64,000 bases of DNA from Myxococcus qinghaiensis. Lineage in GTDB: Bacteria; Myxococcota; Myxococcia; Myxococcales; Myxococcaceae. The stretch spans positions 62,001 through 126,000 of the forward strand of contig NZ_JAKCFA010000017.1 of assembly GCF_024198215.1 (NCBI RefSeq), given 5' to 3'. The notes beneath the pieces are model-generated. The model was not told where the DNA came from. It did not search any database and saw only the letters and a program-made list of their open reading frames with translations. Position numbers and translations under genes: made by a program. How positions within the stretch are numbered: the stretch's first letter is position 1; every line of letters begins with the position of its first letter. Positions 45,001 through 57,185 of this stretch are shown piece by piece.

Positions 45001-47006
45001 ACGCCACGTTCCAGGTGGCCATGGCGCTCTATCGGCTGGGCCGGCTGCGCGAATCGCTGGAGACGAGCCAGCGACTGCACGCGGCGGCCCTCGCGTTGGG
45101 AGACCGCTACTCGGTGCGCCTGGGCCTGGAGGCGTGGGCCAAGGCGTCCGGCGGGAGGCTTCCGGGCGCGCTGCTGGACGGTGAGCTGACCAACTCCGAC
45201 CAGCCGGACCCGCAGAGCTACGCGGGCGTGCTTCAGGCGGAGGCGCTGCGCCGGATGCGTCAGGGCGACGCCGCGGGCGCGGTGGAGGTACTGGAGCGCG
45301 CCACGCGTCTGGTGGACGAGGCCCACCTGCGTCAGGAGTACGTGGCCCCCATCGCCCCCCTGCTGGCGACGGCGCTGCGGCTGCTCGCGGAGGGCACGTC
45401 GCCCCTGGCTGCCGCGCGCCGCGAGGCCCTGCTCAAGCGCGCCGACGACACGGCACGGCGCGCCCACGCGCTGGCGCGCACCTACCGCAACAACCTCCCC
45501 CATGCGCTGCGCGAGCGGGGACTGGTGGCCGCCCTGCGAGGACAGCCCCGCGCGGCCCGGCGCTTCCTGGAGCAGTCACTGCAAGTGGCCGAGGCCCTGC
45601 AGATGCGGCACGAGCACGCCCAGAGCCTCAAGGCCCGGGGAGAGCTGGGCCGCGCGCTGGGTCAGGCCGACGCGGCGGCGGACCTCGCCACGGCCACCCG
45701 GGCGCTGGAGGAGATGGAGGAGGGCCTGTCACCGGAGGTCGCCGCGCGGGGAGGCACCCGCACCCTCTCCCTGGTGGACCGCTTTCCACGCGTGCTGGAG
45801 GCGGGCCGCAGGCTGGCGTCCGCCCTGTCGCGCGAAGCCGTGTTCGAGGCCGCGCGACAGTCCATGCTGGAGCTGCTGCGCGCCGAGCACTGCGCGGTGG
45901 TGGACCCCCGGGACTTGCCCCACGACGAGGACGCGGACGCGGTGGGCATCAGCCGCACCGCCCTCGCCCGCGCGATGGAGACGGGCCGAATCACCACGCT
46001 GGGGCAGGGACTGCCCGGAGGCGTGAGCGAGAGCATGGAGCTACTCGGCGTGCGCTCGCTGCTCTGCGCCCCCATCCAGGTGCGCGGCAAGACGGTGGCG
46101 TGCGTCGTCGCCACGCACCGACAGGTGGGCGCGCTGTTCGGTGAGCTGGAGGAGCACCTGGCGGAGTTCGTCACGGTGCTGGCCGGCGCCGCGCTGGAGA
46201 ACGCGGAGAACTTCGCGCGCATCGCCGCGCTCTCCGAGGAGCAGGGCCGCCTGTACCGCGCCGAGCAGGAGGCGGTGCGCCGCCGCGATGACTTCCTCTC
46301 CATCGCCGCGCACGAGCTCAAGACGCCGCTCACCTCGCTCCAGCTCCACATTCAGGGCCTCCAGGCCCAGACCCGCGCGACGGGGGGCCACCTGCCGCCG
46401 GAGAAGCTCACCACCAAGCTGGAGTCCGCCTCCGCCCAGACGCAGCGCCTGGGGCGGCTGGTGAGCGACTTGCTGGACATCTCCCGGCTCGCCCAGGGGC
46501 AGCTCCACATCAAGCTCTCCGAGGTGGACCTGGTGGCCCTGGTCCACGGCCAGCTGGAGCGCAGCCGCGAGGCGCTCGCTCGTGCCGAGTGTCCGGTGCG
46601 CCTGCTCGCTCCCGAGCACCGCCTCGCGGGCTACTGGGACGTCATGCGTCTGGAGCAGGTGGTGGGAAACCTCCTGTCCAACGCGATGAAGTACGGCGCC
46701 GGCCAGCCGATTGAAATCACCCTGGAGCAGCGGGGCGGCCACGCGCGACTGCGGGTCAGGGACTTCGGCATCGGCATCGCCGACGAGGACCTCTCGCGCA
46801 TCTTCGGGCGCTTCGAGCGCGCGGTGTCCGTGCGCCACTACGGCGGCTTCGGCCTGGGCCTGTGGATTGTGCGGGAAATCGTCCAGGCCCTGGGCGGCAC
46901 CATCGACGTGGAGAGCACGCCGGGCGAAGGCTCCACCTTCACCGTCACCCTGCCCTGCTCCGGGCCACCCTCGCAGCTGGAGCCACCCGGGCCGCCCGTG
47001 CACTGA
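42018..47006 (+). CDS. Hybrid Ser/Thr kinase - AAA ATPase - GAF - sensor histidine kinase
   Basis: A 1662-residue signalling hybrid. Residues about 25-285 are a eukaryote-like protein kinase with VAIKV, H144-R-D146 (HRDVKPTNL) and IDFGLAR, so it looks active. Next is an AAA/ATPase region with Walker A EAESGGGKSRL near residue 340 and VVLDDCQWADE, and then a helical TPR-like stretch to about 1230. A GAF domain spans about 1250-1395. A histidine kinase ends it: H1432 in SIAAHELKTPL, NAMKYG, a GIGIADEDLSRIFGRF box and GGFGLGLWIV. No TM segment. Such hybrids are typical of myxobacteria. No response regulator is adjacent, so its partner is unknown. Confidence 0.93.
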   Translation: MAEGFQYAGAVPGEPQSGRRLDNRFELAQRLKAGRGISTWDGVDLRTGERVAIKVTSSTALVPAARHRLEHEAAVLAHLDSPFIVPVRHLGTSGEWLYLVTPWLQGETLEARLSHGVLSVPEALALGRDLLSALAEAHRHGVLHRDVKPTNLIVSGQPLSSATLIDFGLARSERLDPSLRDLPVGTARYLSPEQAGLLHRPVEATSDLYSAGVVLFEALSGGPVFAGDSVGEVLRQHLAARPRLRAVGVEAPRALEEVISRLLQTDPSDRYQSASSALADLMELEEALARGQVEPALVTGARDARRSLAEPSFVGRHEEVATLERELEQTLTEPGRLVLVEAESGGGKSRLLDELAARAARHHAWVLQGQAQDQAARRPFQLFAGVATGIAQVLQSKPTLTEPLRERLAGQEVSLCTVLPQLEPVLCPTSPEPARGLGPESLGESRSIWALTALLSALGTRDEPTVVVLDDCQWADELTLRALEAWSQARRQGKGRVLVVLAFRGEDIGPTHLLRRLAPTAHLKLASFGAAEVTRLAESMAGALPPEATELVARLSEGNPFMASAVLHGLVEDGVLVSGASGWQVQPEAMAHARSSRQAATFLVRRLRLLPLVARRLLSVGAVLGKSFELARVAALSGTSPEELGAALEEPRRRHMLWGEGTRYTFVHDKLREVLLDMLTPQRRRELHRLAARSAASQLPQDSFELAYHFDAAGEYAQALPHALVAAELARRRFALEMAELNYRIAERGAAGADAGTRFRVASGLGNVLMLRGRYEESRQQLERAQALARDKQEQARVLGHLGELAFKRGDFGEATLALEQGLKLMGRWVPPGGVLTGASAVWEILAQAAHTVAPRRFLSRRPLAGGESDLQAVRLYSRLAYGYWYRRGRMAVLWAHLRDLNLAERYPPTPELAQAYSEHSPALTTLPWFQRAFAYAEKSLAMRQEQSDVWGQGQTLHFYGLACYAASRFHDCIEKCNEAIRLLERTGDPWEVNNATFQVAMALYRLGRLRESLETSQRLHAAALALGDRYSVRLGLEAWAKASGGRLPGALLDGELTNSDQPDPQSYAGVLQAEALRRMRQGDAAGAVEVLERATRLVDEAHLRQEYVAPIAPLLATALRLLAEGTSPLAAARREALLKRADDTARRAHALARTYRNNLPHALRERGLVAALRGQPRAARRFLEQSLQVAEALQMRHEHAQSLKARGELGRALGQADAAADLATATRALEEMEEGLSPEVAARGGTRTLSLVDRFPRVLEAGRRLASALSREAVFEAARQSMLELLRAEHCAVVDPRDLPHDEDADAVGISRTALARAMETGRITTLGQGLPGGVSESMELLGVRSLLCAPIQVRGKTVACVVATHRQVGALFGELEEHLAEFVTVLAGAALENAENFARIAALSEEQGRLYRAEQEAVRRRDDFLSIAAHELKTPLTSLQLHIQGLQAQTRATGGHLPPEKLTTKLESASAQTQRLGRLVSDLLDISRLAQGQLHIKLSEVDLVALVHGQLERSREALARAECPVRLLAPEHRLAGYWDVMRLEQVVGNLLSNAMKYGAGQPIEITLEQRGGHARLRVRDFGIGIADEDLSRIFGRFERAVSVRHYGGFGLGLWIVREIVQALGGTIDVESTPGEGSTFTVTLPCSGPPSQLEPPGPPVH

Positions 47007-47029
47007 AAGCGCACCCCCGAGCCCCAGGC

Positions 47030-48058
47030 TCAGCGGCGGGTCAGCTCCAGATAGATGACGTTGTCCTGGCTGTCGCGAAACAGCCGCACGGAGTCGATCA
47101 ACTCCAGCGGCACCTCGGCGAGCAGGGCGCGCATGTCGTCCTCCTCCCGGTAGGTGAGCCACCAGTCCATGAAGGCCTCCATGTAGCCCGTCTCTGGAGG
47201 AAAGCGCGCGAAGTTGGCCACCAGCAGCCGGCCCCCCGAGCGCAGCATGCCGAAGAGCAGCCCCGTGAGCCGCGTGGCGACGGAGGCGGAGAGGTAGTCG
47301 TAGAGGCCCGCGGAGTAGACGAAGTCCAACTCGCTGAAGGCCACCTTGCCGGCGAGCAGCGCGCGCACCGAGCCGCAGTGGGGGCGCACCACGTCGAGCG
47401 GCTGGTGGTGCGATATCTCCGCGAGGCTCAGTGGGTCCTGGTCGAACGCGATGAGTTCTTGAACGCGGCGCTCGCGCACCGCCGCGGAGGACTCGGCCTC
47501 GCGCAGGTGGCCACACGCGACGGAGAGGATGCGCGCGCCCTGGGGAACGCGCTCGGCCGTCGCGTCGAGGGCGCGCGCCAGCATTTCACGGCGCTCGCGC
47601 ACGCTGACCGCGCTGGGTTGCTGATGCATGTACCGGTAGACCTCACGGCCGGCGTGAAGCTCGTCCGCGGCCCGGTCCATGTACAGGTAGTCGATGAGGG
47701 CCGCGTCTCCCGCATAACCCCGGGGGCGTTCGAAGGCCCTTCGGGTGAAGGGACACTGGTGGACGAACGAGCGGAGCGGGTGCTTTCGCGCGGTGTCCAT
47801 GCAGAAGGACTTCCAATCCTCCTCGCTCCAGCGGCGCCGCAAGGTGAGCAGGCCCAGGTGAAGCGAGTGCATGTCCTGGTGCAGCACCTCGTCCTCGGCG
47901 GCCATCATCCGCTCGTGGATGCCATCGAGCCACCCCCGGGCTTCCGCGAGCGCTTCGTGGGCTGGCCGCTCCGGGACGGGAAGGACCAGTTGGTTGCGCT
48001 GGACGGAGGGGACAGGCGTTGGCCTCGGCGGGCGGGGCATCGTCTGGGGGTCGTGCAT
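47030..48058 (-). CDS. Class I SAM-dependent methyltransferase-like protein
   Basis: A 342-residue protein. Residues about 160-300 form a Rossmann methyltransferase: ARILSVACGHLREAE (SAM loop), ELIAFDQDPLSL (acidic residue for ribose), FDFVYSAG-like strand (LDFVYSAGLYDYL). The N-terminal 150 residues hold RPRGYAGDAALIDYLYM, seen in proteins annotated as making 3-hydroxypalmitate methyl ester signals (PhcB-like); this suggests but does not prove a fatty-acid signal role. Starts at 48058 or six codons later at 48040 are both possible. It converges with the kinase hybrid, 23 nt apart. Confidence 0.8.
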   Translation of the reverse strand: MHDPQTMPRPPRPTPVPSVQRNQLVLPVPERPAHEALAEARGWLDGIHERMMAAEDEVLHQDMHSLHLGLLTLRRRWSEEDWKSFCMDTARKHPLRSFVHQCPFTRRAFERPRGYAGDAALIDYLYMDRAADELHAGREVYRYMHQQPSAVSVRERREMLARALDATAERVPQGARILSVACGHLREAESSAAVRERRVQELIAFDQDPLSLAEISHHQPLDVVRPHCGSVRALLAGKVAFSELDFVYSAGLYDYLSASVATRLTGLLFGMLRSGGRLLVANFARFPPETGYMEAFMDWWLTYREEDDMRALLAEVPLELIDSVRLFRDSQDNVIYLELTRR

Positions 48059-48320
48059 CGTCCAACACAACCCGGGAGGGCCATGTATGCACTTCCCGCC
48101 TCGGGACAATCTCGCCAGCCCGGTCCTGGAGGCAGGCATCCGAGCGCGCCCCTGGAGCCCTCCTGGACTCGCTCTCACGGGAGACAGCCCCAGGCCGACT
48201 CGCGGCGGCAGGCGTCCAGGCAATGGCGCCCCGGGCCATTCGTGTAGAAAGCACGGGACACCGCGCCAGCGCCGCCGCGCGAGTGTCTCTCCTGCGCACC
48301 CCACTTCCCCCGGAGCCGTC

Positions 48321-50282
<1,962 letters not shown>

Positions 50283-51253
50283 GCCGTCCGCGTCCGGTGC
50301 GCGCTCACGGGGGCGCGCACCGGCTCCGCTGCTTCCTCTTCCCCTCCGACGTCCCGCAGCGCCTCCAGCACCGCGTCCATGGAGGCGAAGCGCTCTTCGG
50401 GCTGCTTCTCCAGACAGCGGCGCACCACCGCCTCAAGAGCATGGGGGATGGACAGCTCCGGCCGCACCTCGCGGAAGGCCGGCACCGGCTCCTTGTGGTG
50501 CGCGAAGACCAGCTCCAGCGGGTCCTCCGACTCGAAGGGCGGGCGCCCCACCAGCATCTGGAAGAGGACGACGCCCAGCGAGTAGATGTCCCCGCGCGCG
50601 TCGGCGACGCCTCGGGCCCGCTCCGGTGCCATGTACGCGTGCGCGCCGTGGAACGAGCCGCTCACGGTGATTTCCGGCACCGACAGCCGCTTCGACTCCG
50701 CGGAGACGGGCCGCAGCCGACCGAACCCGCGCACCTTCACGAGCGAGGACTCGCGCCCGGACGCATCCGTCACCAGCGTGACGTGGGCCGGCGTCACGTC
50801 CCCGTGCACCACGCCCCGCTGGTGCGCCTGACGCAGCGAGCGCCCCAGGCCCCGGGCCAGCTCCACCGCGCGTGCCCACGGCAGCGGCCCCGAGGAGGCG
50901 AGCACCTGGGCCAGCGTGCGCCCCTCCAGCCACTCCAGGGCGACGTAGGGCGTGCCCGCGTCCGTCCTGCCCGCGTCGAGCACGGTGACGGTGTTGGGGT
51001 GGCCCAGACTGGCGGCGTCACGGGCCTCCTGGAAGAAGCGCTGCCGCGCCTCCAGGTCCTCGGGCGGCGACGTCAGCACCCGGAGGGCCACTTCCCGCTC
51101 CAAGGGGAGCTGGAGGGCCCGGTACAGCGGCGTGGAGTCGCTCTCGCTCACCGCCTCCAGCACCTGGAAGCGGCCGTGCAGCACCCCGCCCACGAGCGGG
51201 TCCACGCCCCACGGAGCGGATGCCAGCGAAGTGGAGGGGTGCTCGGTCTGCAT

Positions 51254-51581
51254 GACGGAATCTCCTGGGGACACTCGCAAGCGCTCGTCACGAGGAAGTC
51301 GAGCGCCCGTGACGACACCGACAACACGGCGCGACACCTGGTGGGCCTGGGGCCCGGAAGGAACTGGCGTGAGGCACCGGCCCCAGCGCGCGGGGCCACG
51401 CCCCTCGACACAGCCAGTACCGGGTCGGCGGCAGGGACGTCACTAGCCGGGGGGTCTGACATTCCGGGCGCTTCCGGACAGGACGGGAGGACCTACCTCC
51501 CTCCAGGACATTGGAAGCGTCGGGTATCGGAGTGTCACCGGCTGAGGCTAGGATGCCGGGCCTTCGGAGCCGTCACCAGCC
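51254..51581. other. Intergenic, divergent promoters expected
   Basis: 328 bp between the pseudokinase start and the next plus-strand gene. No gene, repeat or known RNA is visible; short GC-rich inverted repeats are no more than expected. Confidence 0.55.
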
Positions 51582-51959
51582 ATGCCATTCCAGATCAACG
51601 TTCACGCGCAGGACCGAATCCTCGAGGTCGTCTACCCCCCCCAGGTCACCTCGGCCGACCTGGCCGAGTACCTCACGGAGGTGAAGAAGGCGATTGTCGC
51701 GTTCGCTGGGGAGTGGTCCGCGCTGGTGGACCAGTCCCAGTTGAGGGTGATGCCCACGGACGTCGTGGCCTCCATGGCGGGGCTCAATGCGTACGCGCAG
51801 TTGCATGGGATGCAGCGCTCGGCGCGGGTCGTCACTGACGCCCCCTCCGGCCTGCAGGCCTGGCGCATGACGAAGCGGGCCATGCTGACCATCCCCACGC
51901 GCACCTTCGAGACGCGGCAGGAAGCCCTGGAGTGGCTGCGCAATCCCGACGCGGACTGA
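51582..51959 (+). CDS. STAS/SpoIIAA-like small protein, tentative
   Basis: A 125-residue soluble protein with alternating strands and helices: ILEVVYPPQVTSADLAEYLTEVKKAI, then WSALVDQSQLRVMP and TRTFETRQEALEWL at the end. This resembles SpoIIAA-like/STAS proteins that bind lipids or kinases, but no diagnostic residue makes it certain. A single gene; no operon partner. Confidence 0.6.
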   Translation: MPFQINVHAQDRILEVVYPPQVTSADLAEYLTEVKKAIVAFAGEWSALVDQSQLRVMPTDVVASMAGLNAYAQLHGMQRSARVVTDAPSGLQAWRMTKRAMLTIPTRTFETRQEALEWLRNPDAD

Positions 51960-52068
51960 GCGCCCTCACCTCGGAGGGCGGCTGCCCTTCCGCGGGCCGG
52001 CTCCTTTATAGTGGCGACCTGCCCGTCCCCGCGGCGGGCATCTGTCCCCCATCAGGAGTCGTCTCGAC

Positions 52069-53730
52069 ATGTCCAACACCCGGAATGGCGCCGCCCGGAA
52101 GTTCCTTGGCGCGCTGCTGTGTACTGTTGCCTTCACCGCCTGTCAGCCGGGCCCCGAGGCCGCGCCTGGCGAGGAGGCATCCCAGACTCCGGAGGCGGGG
52201 ACCGGCGAGCAGCCCGTGGTCTACGGCAACGATGACCGCAAGGACGTGTTCGAGCACACCGACGCCACGCTGAGGGCTCGGGCGGAGCAGGCCACCGTGG
52301 CGCTGATGTCCCCCACGGACTTCAACGCCACCAACCCCGACAACGTCACCTTCAACGGCCCGAACCTGGGCACGTACGAGGCCCTCTGCACCAACCAGCG
52401 CTTCCGGGCGGACCCGACGGCGGCCTGGTGCTCGGGCACGCTCATCGACGACGACCTGGTGCTGACGGCCGGTCACTGCGTGGAGACGGCGGCGGACTGC
52501 CGCAACACGCGCTTCGTCTTCAACTACTACCGCACGTCCGCCACCGCGCTGAAGACGGTGACGACCGCGGACATCTTCTCCTGCCAGTCCATCGTCGTGC
52601 AGAAGCTGGAGACGACGGGCGGCCGCGATTTGGACTTCGCCATCCTCAAGCTGGACCGCTCCGCGGCGCCGCGCTTCACGCCCGCGCCCGTGCGCGCCGG
52701 CAACACGGCGCTGGCCTCTGGCGCCAACGTGGCCGTCATCGGCTCCGGCAGCGGAATCCCCTTCAAGATTGACTCCGGCGGCTCGGTGCGCACGCCCAAC
52801 GCCAGCACGCTGGACTACTTCGTCGCGACGACGGACACCTTCGCCGGCAACTCCGGCTCGGGCGTGTACGAGACGGCGGGCCACACCCTGGCGGGCATCC
52901 TCGTGCGCGGCGACACGGACTATGTGCGCAGCGGCAGCTGCTACGTCGTGAACACCTGCACGGAGACGGGCTGCGGCGGCGAGGAAATCACCTATGTGAA
53001 CAACGCCATCACCGCGCTGTGCCAGGCGTCCACCAGCGCGCGGCTGTGCGGCTCCGGCCCGCCGCCCACGGGCGGCAGCAGCTTCACCTTCTCCGCGAGC
53101 AACACCGCCAGCGCCACCACCAACACCACCAACAAGACGGTGGCCCTGACGGCCGGCCAGAAAATCACCCTGGGCACCTGCGGCGTCGCCGGCGCCTCCG
53201 TGACGGGTGACTCCTTCCTGCGCCTGTTCGGCCCCAGCGGCACCGAAGTCGCCAGCAACGACGACGGGTGCGGCGGCCGGGGCTCCAACCTGAGCTTCAC
53301 CGCGACGACGGCGGGCAACTACGAGGTCCGCGCGGGCTGCTACTCCTCCGGCACCTGCTCCGGCACGGTGGCCTGGACGCTGGAGGGCGGCGGCACCGGC
53401 CCGACGCCGTCGAACGGCTCCTTCACGTACAGCGGCAGCGCCACCAACAGCGCGCAGACGGGCACCACCAATCGGGACATCACCGTGGCCGCAGGCCAGA
53501 GCATCTCCTTCGGCACCTGCACCGTGGCGGGCTCCGCCGGCACCGGCGACACCTACCTGCGCCTGTACAACAGCGCGGGCCAGCAGGTGACCAGCAACGA
53601 CGACTCCTGCGGCGCGCTGTCCTACGCCAACTACACCGTGCCCGCGGGCGCGGGCGGCACCTACCAGGTCCGCGCGGGCTGCTACGGCAGCACCTCCTGC
53701 ACCGGCACCGTGGCGTGGACCGTCCAGTAG
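52069..53730 (+). CDS. Secreted trypsin-like serine protease with two C-terminal PPC-like repeats
   Basis: A 553-residue extracellular protease. The N-terminus has a signal-type helix (FLGALLCTVAFTAC) ending at a Cys that might carry lipid. Residues about 50-325 are trypsin-like: H136 (TAGHC), D187 or D189 (GGRDLDFAIL) and S262 (GNSGSGV). Two repeats of about 105 residues follow (near 345-440 and 455-550), each with GSFTYS/SSFTFS, TTNR/TTNK, FGTC or LGTC, SNDDGCG/SNDDSCG and YQVRAGCY-like segments, typical of bacterial pre-peptidase C-terminal domains. A strong terminator follows. Confidence 0.9.
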   Translation: MSNTRNGAARKFLGALLCTVAFTACQPGPEAAPGEEASQTPEAGTGEQPVVYGNDDRKDVFEHTDATLRARAEQATVALMSPTDFNATNPDNVTFNGPNLGTYEALCTNQRFRADPTAAWCSGTLIDDDLVLTAGHCVETAADCRNTRFVFNYYRTSATALKTVTTADIFSCQSIVVQKLETTGGRDLDFAILKLDRSAAPRFTPAPVRAGNTALASGANVAVIGSGSGIPFKIDSGGSVRTPNASTLDYFVATTDTFAGNSGSGVYETAGHTLAGILVRGDTDYVRSGSCYVVNTCTETGCGGEEITYVNNAITALCQASTSARLCGSGPPPTGGSSFTFSASNTASATTNTTNKTVALTAGQKITLGTCGVAGASVTGDSFLRLFGPSGTEVASNDDGCGGRGSNLSFTATTAGNYEVRAGCYSSGTCSGTVAWTLEGGGTGPTPSNGSFTYSGSATNSAQTGTTNRDITVAAGQSISFGTCTVAGSAGTGDTYLRLYNSAGQQVTSNDDSCGALSYANYTVPAGAGGTYQVRAGCYGSTSCTGTVAWTVQ

Positions 53731-53757
53731 TCCGAAGGTCCTGACTCCCAGTCCCTC

Positions 53758-53796
53758 GCGGGCGGTCCGGGAAGCCGGGCCGCCCGCTTTCTTTTT
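53758..53796 (+). terminator. Rho-independent terminator after the protease gene
   Basis: Stem GCGGGCGGTCCGG at 53758-53770, loop GAAG, and stem CCGGGCCGCCCGC at 53775-53787 (13 bp, one G-T pair), followed by TTTCTTTTT at 53788-53796. It begins 27 nt after the protease stop and is a textbook intrinsic terminator. Confidence 0.93.
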
Positions 53797-53922
53797 CCGG
53801 ACACCCCACCCCCCACGTCTCGCACGGCGGGCCGCTCTCCTTCCCGGCCTTCGACACAGGGCCCGCAAGCCCCCTCACCCCGCGCTTGACAGCCTGGGGG
53901 CCGGGGTCTAACGCACGGCGAC

Positions 53923-55176
53923 ATGAGCACTGCCCGGTTCCCGCCGTCCCCGACGCGCCCGATTCTCAACGAGGGTCCGTTCCGCGCCCTGCTGCTGGAG
54001 AACATCCACCCCTCGGCCGAGGCGCTGCTGGCCGCCGAGGGCTTCGTGGTGGAGCGCACGTCCTCCGCGCTCAAGCCGGCGGAGCTGGCCGAGCGCCTCA
54101 AGGGCGTGCACCTGTTGGGCATCCGCAGCAAGACGACGGTGCCGGCGGAGTCGCTGGTGCATGCGGACGAGCTGCTCGCCATCGGCGCCTTCTGCATCGG
54201 CACCAACCAGGTGGACCTGACGTCCGCCAACACGCACGGCATCCCCGTCTTCAACGCGCCGTTCAGCAACACGCGCAGCGTGGCGGAGATGGTCATCGCC
54301 GAAATCATCGCCCTGACGCGGCAGCTGTTCGACCGCAGCCGCGAGGTGCACACGGGCCAGTGGCGCAAGGTCGCCACCGGCAGCCACGAGGTGCGCGGCA
54401 AGACGCTGGGCATCATCGGCTACGGCCACATCGGCTCCCAGCTCGGCGTGCTGGCGGAGTCGCTGGGCCTGCGGGTGCTCTACTTCGACGTGATGACGAA
54501 GCTGCCCCTGGGCAACTCGCGCGCGGTGGGCACGCTGGACGAGCTGCTGGCCGAATCCGACTTCGTCACGCTCCACGTCCCCGCGCTGACGTCCACGCAC
54601 ATGATGATGGGCTCCGAGCAGTTCGCGAAGATGAAGAAGGGCGCCTGCCTCATCAACGCCAGCCGGGGCACGGTGGTGGACATCCCCGCGCTCGCGGCGG
54701 CGCTGCGCTCCAAGCACCTGGGCGGCGCCGCGGTGGACGTCTACCCGGAGGAGCCCGAGGGCAACTCGGATGGCTTCGTCACCGAGTTGCAGAACCTGCC
54801 CAACGTCATCCTCACGCCGCACATCGGCGGTTCCACGGAGGAGGCGCAGGCGTCCATCGGCAGGGAGGTGTCCGTCAGCCTCTCCAAGTTCTTCCGCACG
54901 GGCGCGACGACGGGCTCGGTGAACTTCCCCATGGTGGAGGCGCCGCTCATCCCCGGCACCCACCGCATCCTCAACGTGCACCGCAACATCCCCGGCGTGC
55001 TGCGCGACATCAACCGCATCGTCTCGGACTTGAACGCCAACATCCACGCGCAGGTCCTCAGCACGGACGCCAACATCGGCTACCTGGTGATGGACCTGGA
55101 CCAGGACGTGTCGCGCCCCGTCTGTGACGCCATCGCCGGCCTGACGACGGACATCAAGACGCGCATCGTCTCCTGA
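53923..55176 (+). CDS. serA: D-3-phosphoglycerate dehydrogenase
   Basis: A 417-residue SerA that oxidises 3-phosphoglycerate to 3-phosphohydroxypyruvate, first step of serine synthesis. Landmarks: FCIGTNQVDLTSANTHGIPVFNAPFSNTRSVAE near residue 90, the NAD loop GIIGYGHIGSQLG near residue 162, LINASRGTVVD, and the catalytic His in LTPHIGGSTEEAQ near residue 302. Residues about 345-417 are an ACT domain (NIPGVLRDINRIVSD), so serine feedback is likely. Length matches the E. coli-type enzyme. Start ATG 53923. Confidence 0.95.
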   Translation: MSTARFPPSPTRPILNEGPFRALLLENIHPSAEALLAAEGFVVERTSSALKPAELAERLKGVHLLGIRSKTTVPAESLVHADELLAIGAFCIGTNQVDLTSANTHGIPVFNAPFSNTRSVAEMVIAEIIALTRQLFDRSREVHTGQWRKVATGSHEVRGKTLGIIGYGHIGSQLGVLAESLGLRVLYFDVMTKLPLGNSRAVGTLDELLAESDFVTLHVPALTSTHMMMGSEQFAKMKKGACLINASRGTVVDIPALAAALRSKHLGGAAVDVYPEEPEGNSDGFVTELQNLPNVILTPHIGGSTEEAQASIGREVSVSLSKFFRTGATTGSVNFPMVEAPLIPGTHRILNVHRNIPGVLRDINRIVSDLNANIHAQVLSTDANIGYLVMDLDQDVSRPVCDAIAGLTTDIKTRIVS

Positions 55177-55203
55177 CCCAGGGCGCGCGCGCCCGCTGCG
55201 CGC

Positions 55204-56610
<1,407 letters not shown>

Positions 56611-56786
56611 GCCCCAGGCGTATTGCAGGTCCCACCCCGTGACAAGGTGCGGCGAGGGCCCCGGCGCCTGGGAGGTCGCCCGGAAATCCCCCGGAAACGG
56701 ACAGGAAAATGGGCTCGCTGCGTATACGCAGGCGACGCCCGCCGGCCTGCCGGGGCGTCCCCACCCCAGCTTCAGGATTGCCGAAG

Positions 56787-57167
56787 ATGCACCCCAGCCG
56801 AGTCCTCCGCGCCGCCGCCCTGCTGCTCGCCTCCGTGACGCTGGCGCCCACCGCGCTGGCGGCGGAGACGCCCCAGCCCAACGTGCCCTACGTCTTCGTG
56901 ACGGTGGACAGCTACTCCGTCGTCCACGCGAACGGCATCGAGGTCACCGGCATCCTCCAGGGGGAGAACACGCCCCGGACCCTGGAGTTCGAGTTCCCCT
57001 ACTCGCCCACCTACTACGACGCCAGCCAGCATGTGTCTCGCTGTGACCGGATGGCCCTGCTGCTCATGAACAAGCCGGGGGCCTGGCTCTTCGAGGTGTC
57101 GTTCCAGTACCAGGGCGCGATGCCCCTCTGCAAACTCACCCGCCGCGCCGCGCCGCCGGCTCCCTGA
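56787..57167 (+). CDS. Small predicted exported protein, unrecognised
   Basis: A 126-residue protein with a signal peptide (RVLRAAALLLASVTLAPTALAAE, cut near residue 24). The mature domain of about 100 residues has two Cys (SRCDRM and PLCKLT) and beta-type segments (VPYVFVTVDSYSVV, LFEVSFQYQGA). No family recognised. Start ATG 56787, after CGAAG. It lies 18 nt before the MopE-like gene in the same direction and may be co-transcribed. Confidence 0.7.
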   Translation: MHPSRVLRAAALLLASVTLAPTALAAETPQPNVPYVFVTVDSYSVVHANGIEVTGILQGENTPRTLEFEFPYSPTYYDASQHVSRCDRMALLLMNKPGAWLFEVSFQYQGAMPLCKLTRRAAPPAP

Positions 57168-57185
57168 CGGAAGACGGTCTGCTCC

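Noticed and set aside
40998-45503. Minus-strand open frame of 1501 codons
   Set aside because: It is antisense to the kinase hybrid and out of frame with the secreted protein at 41123; no domain is recognisable.
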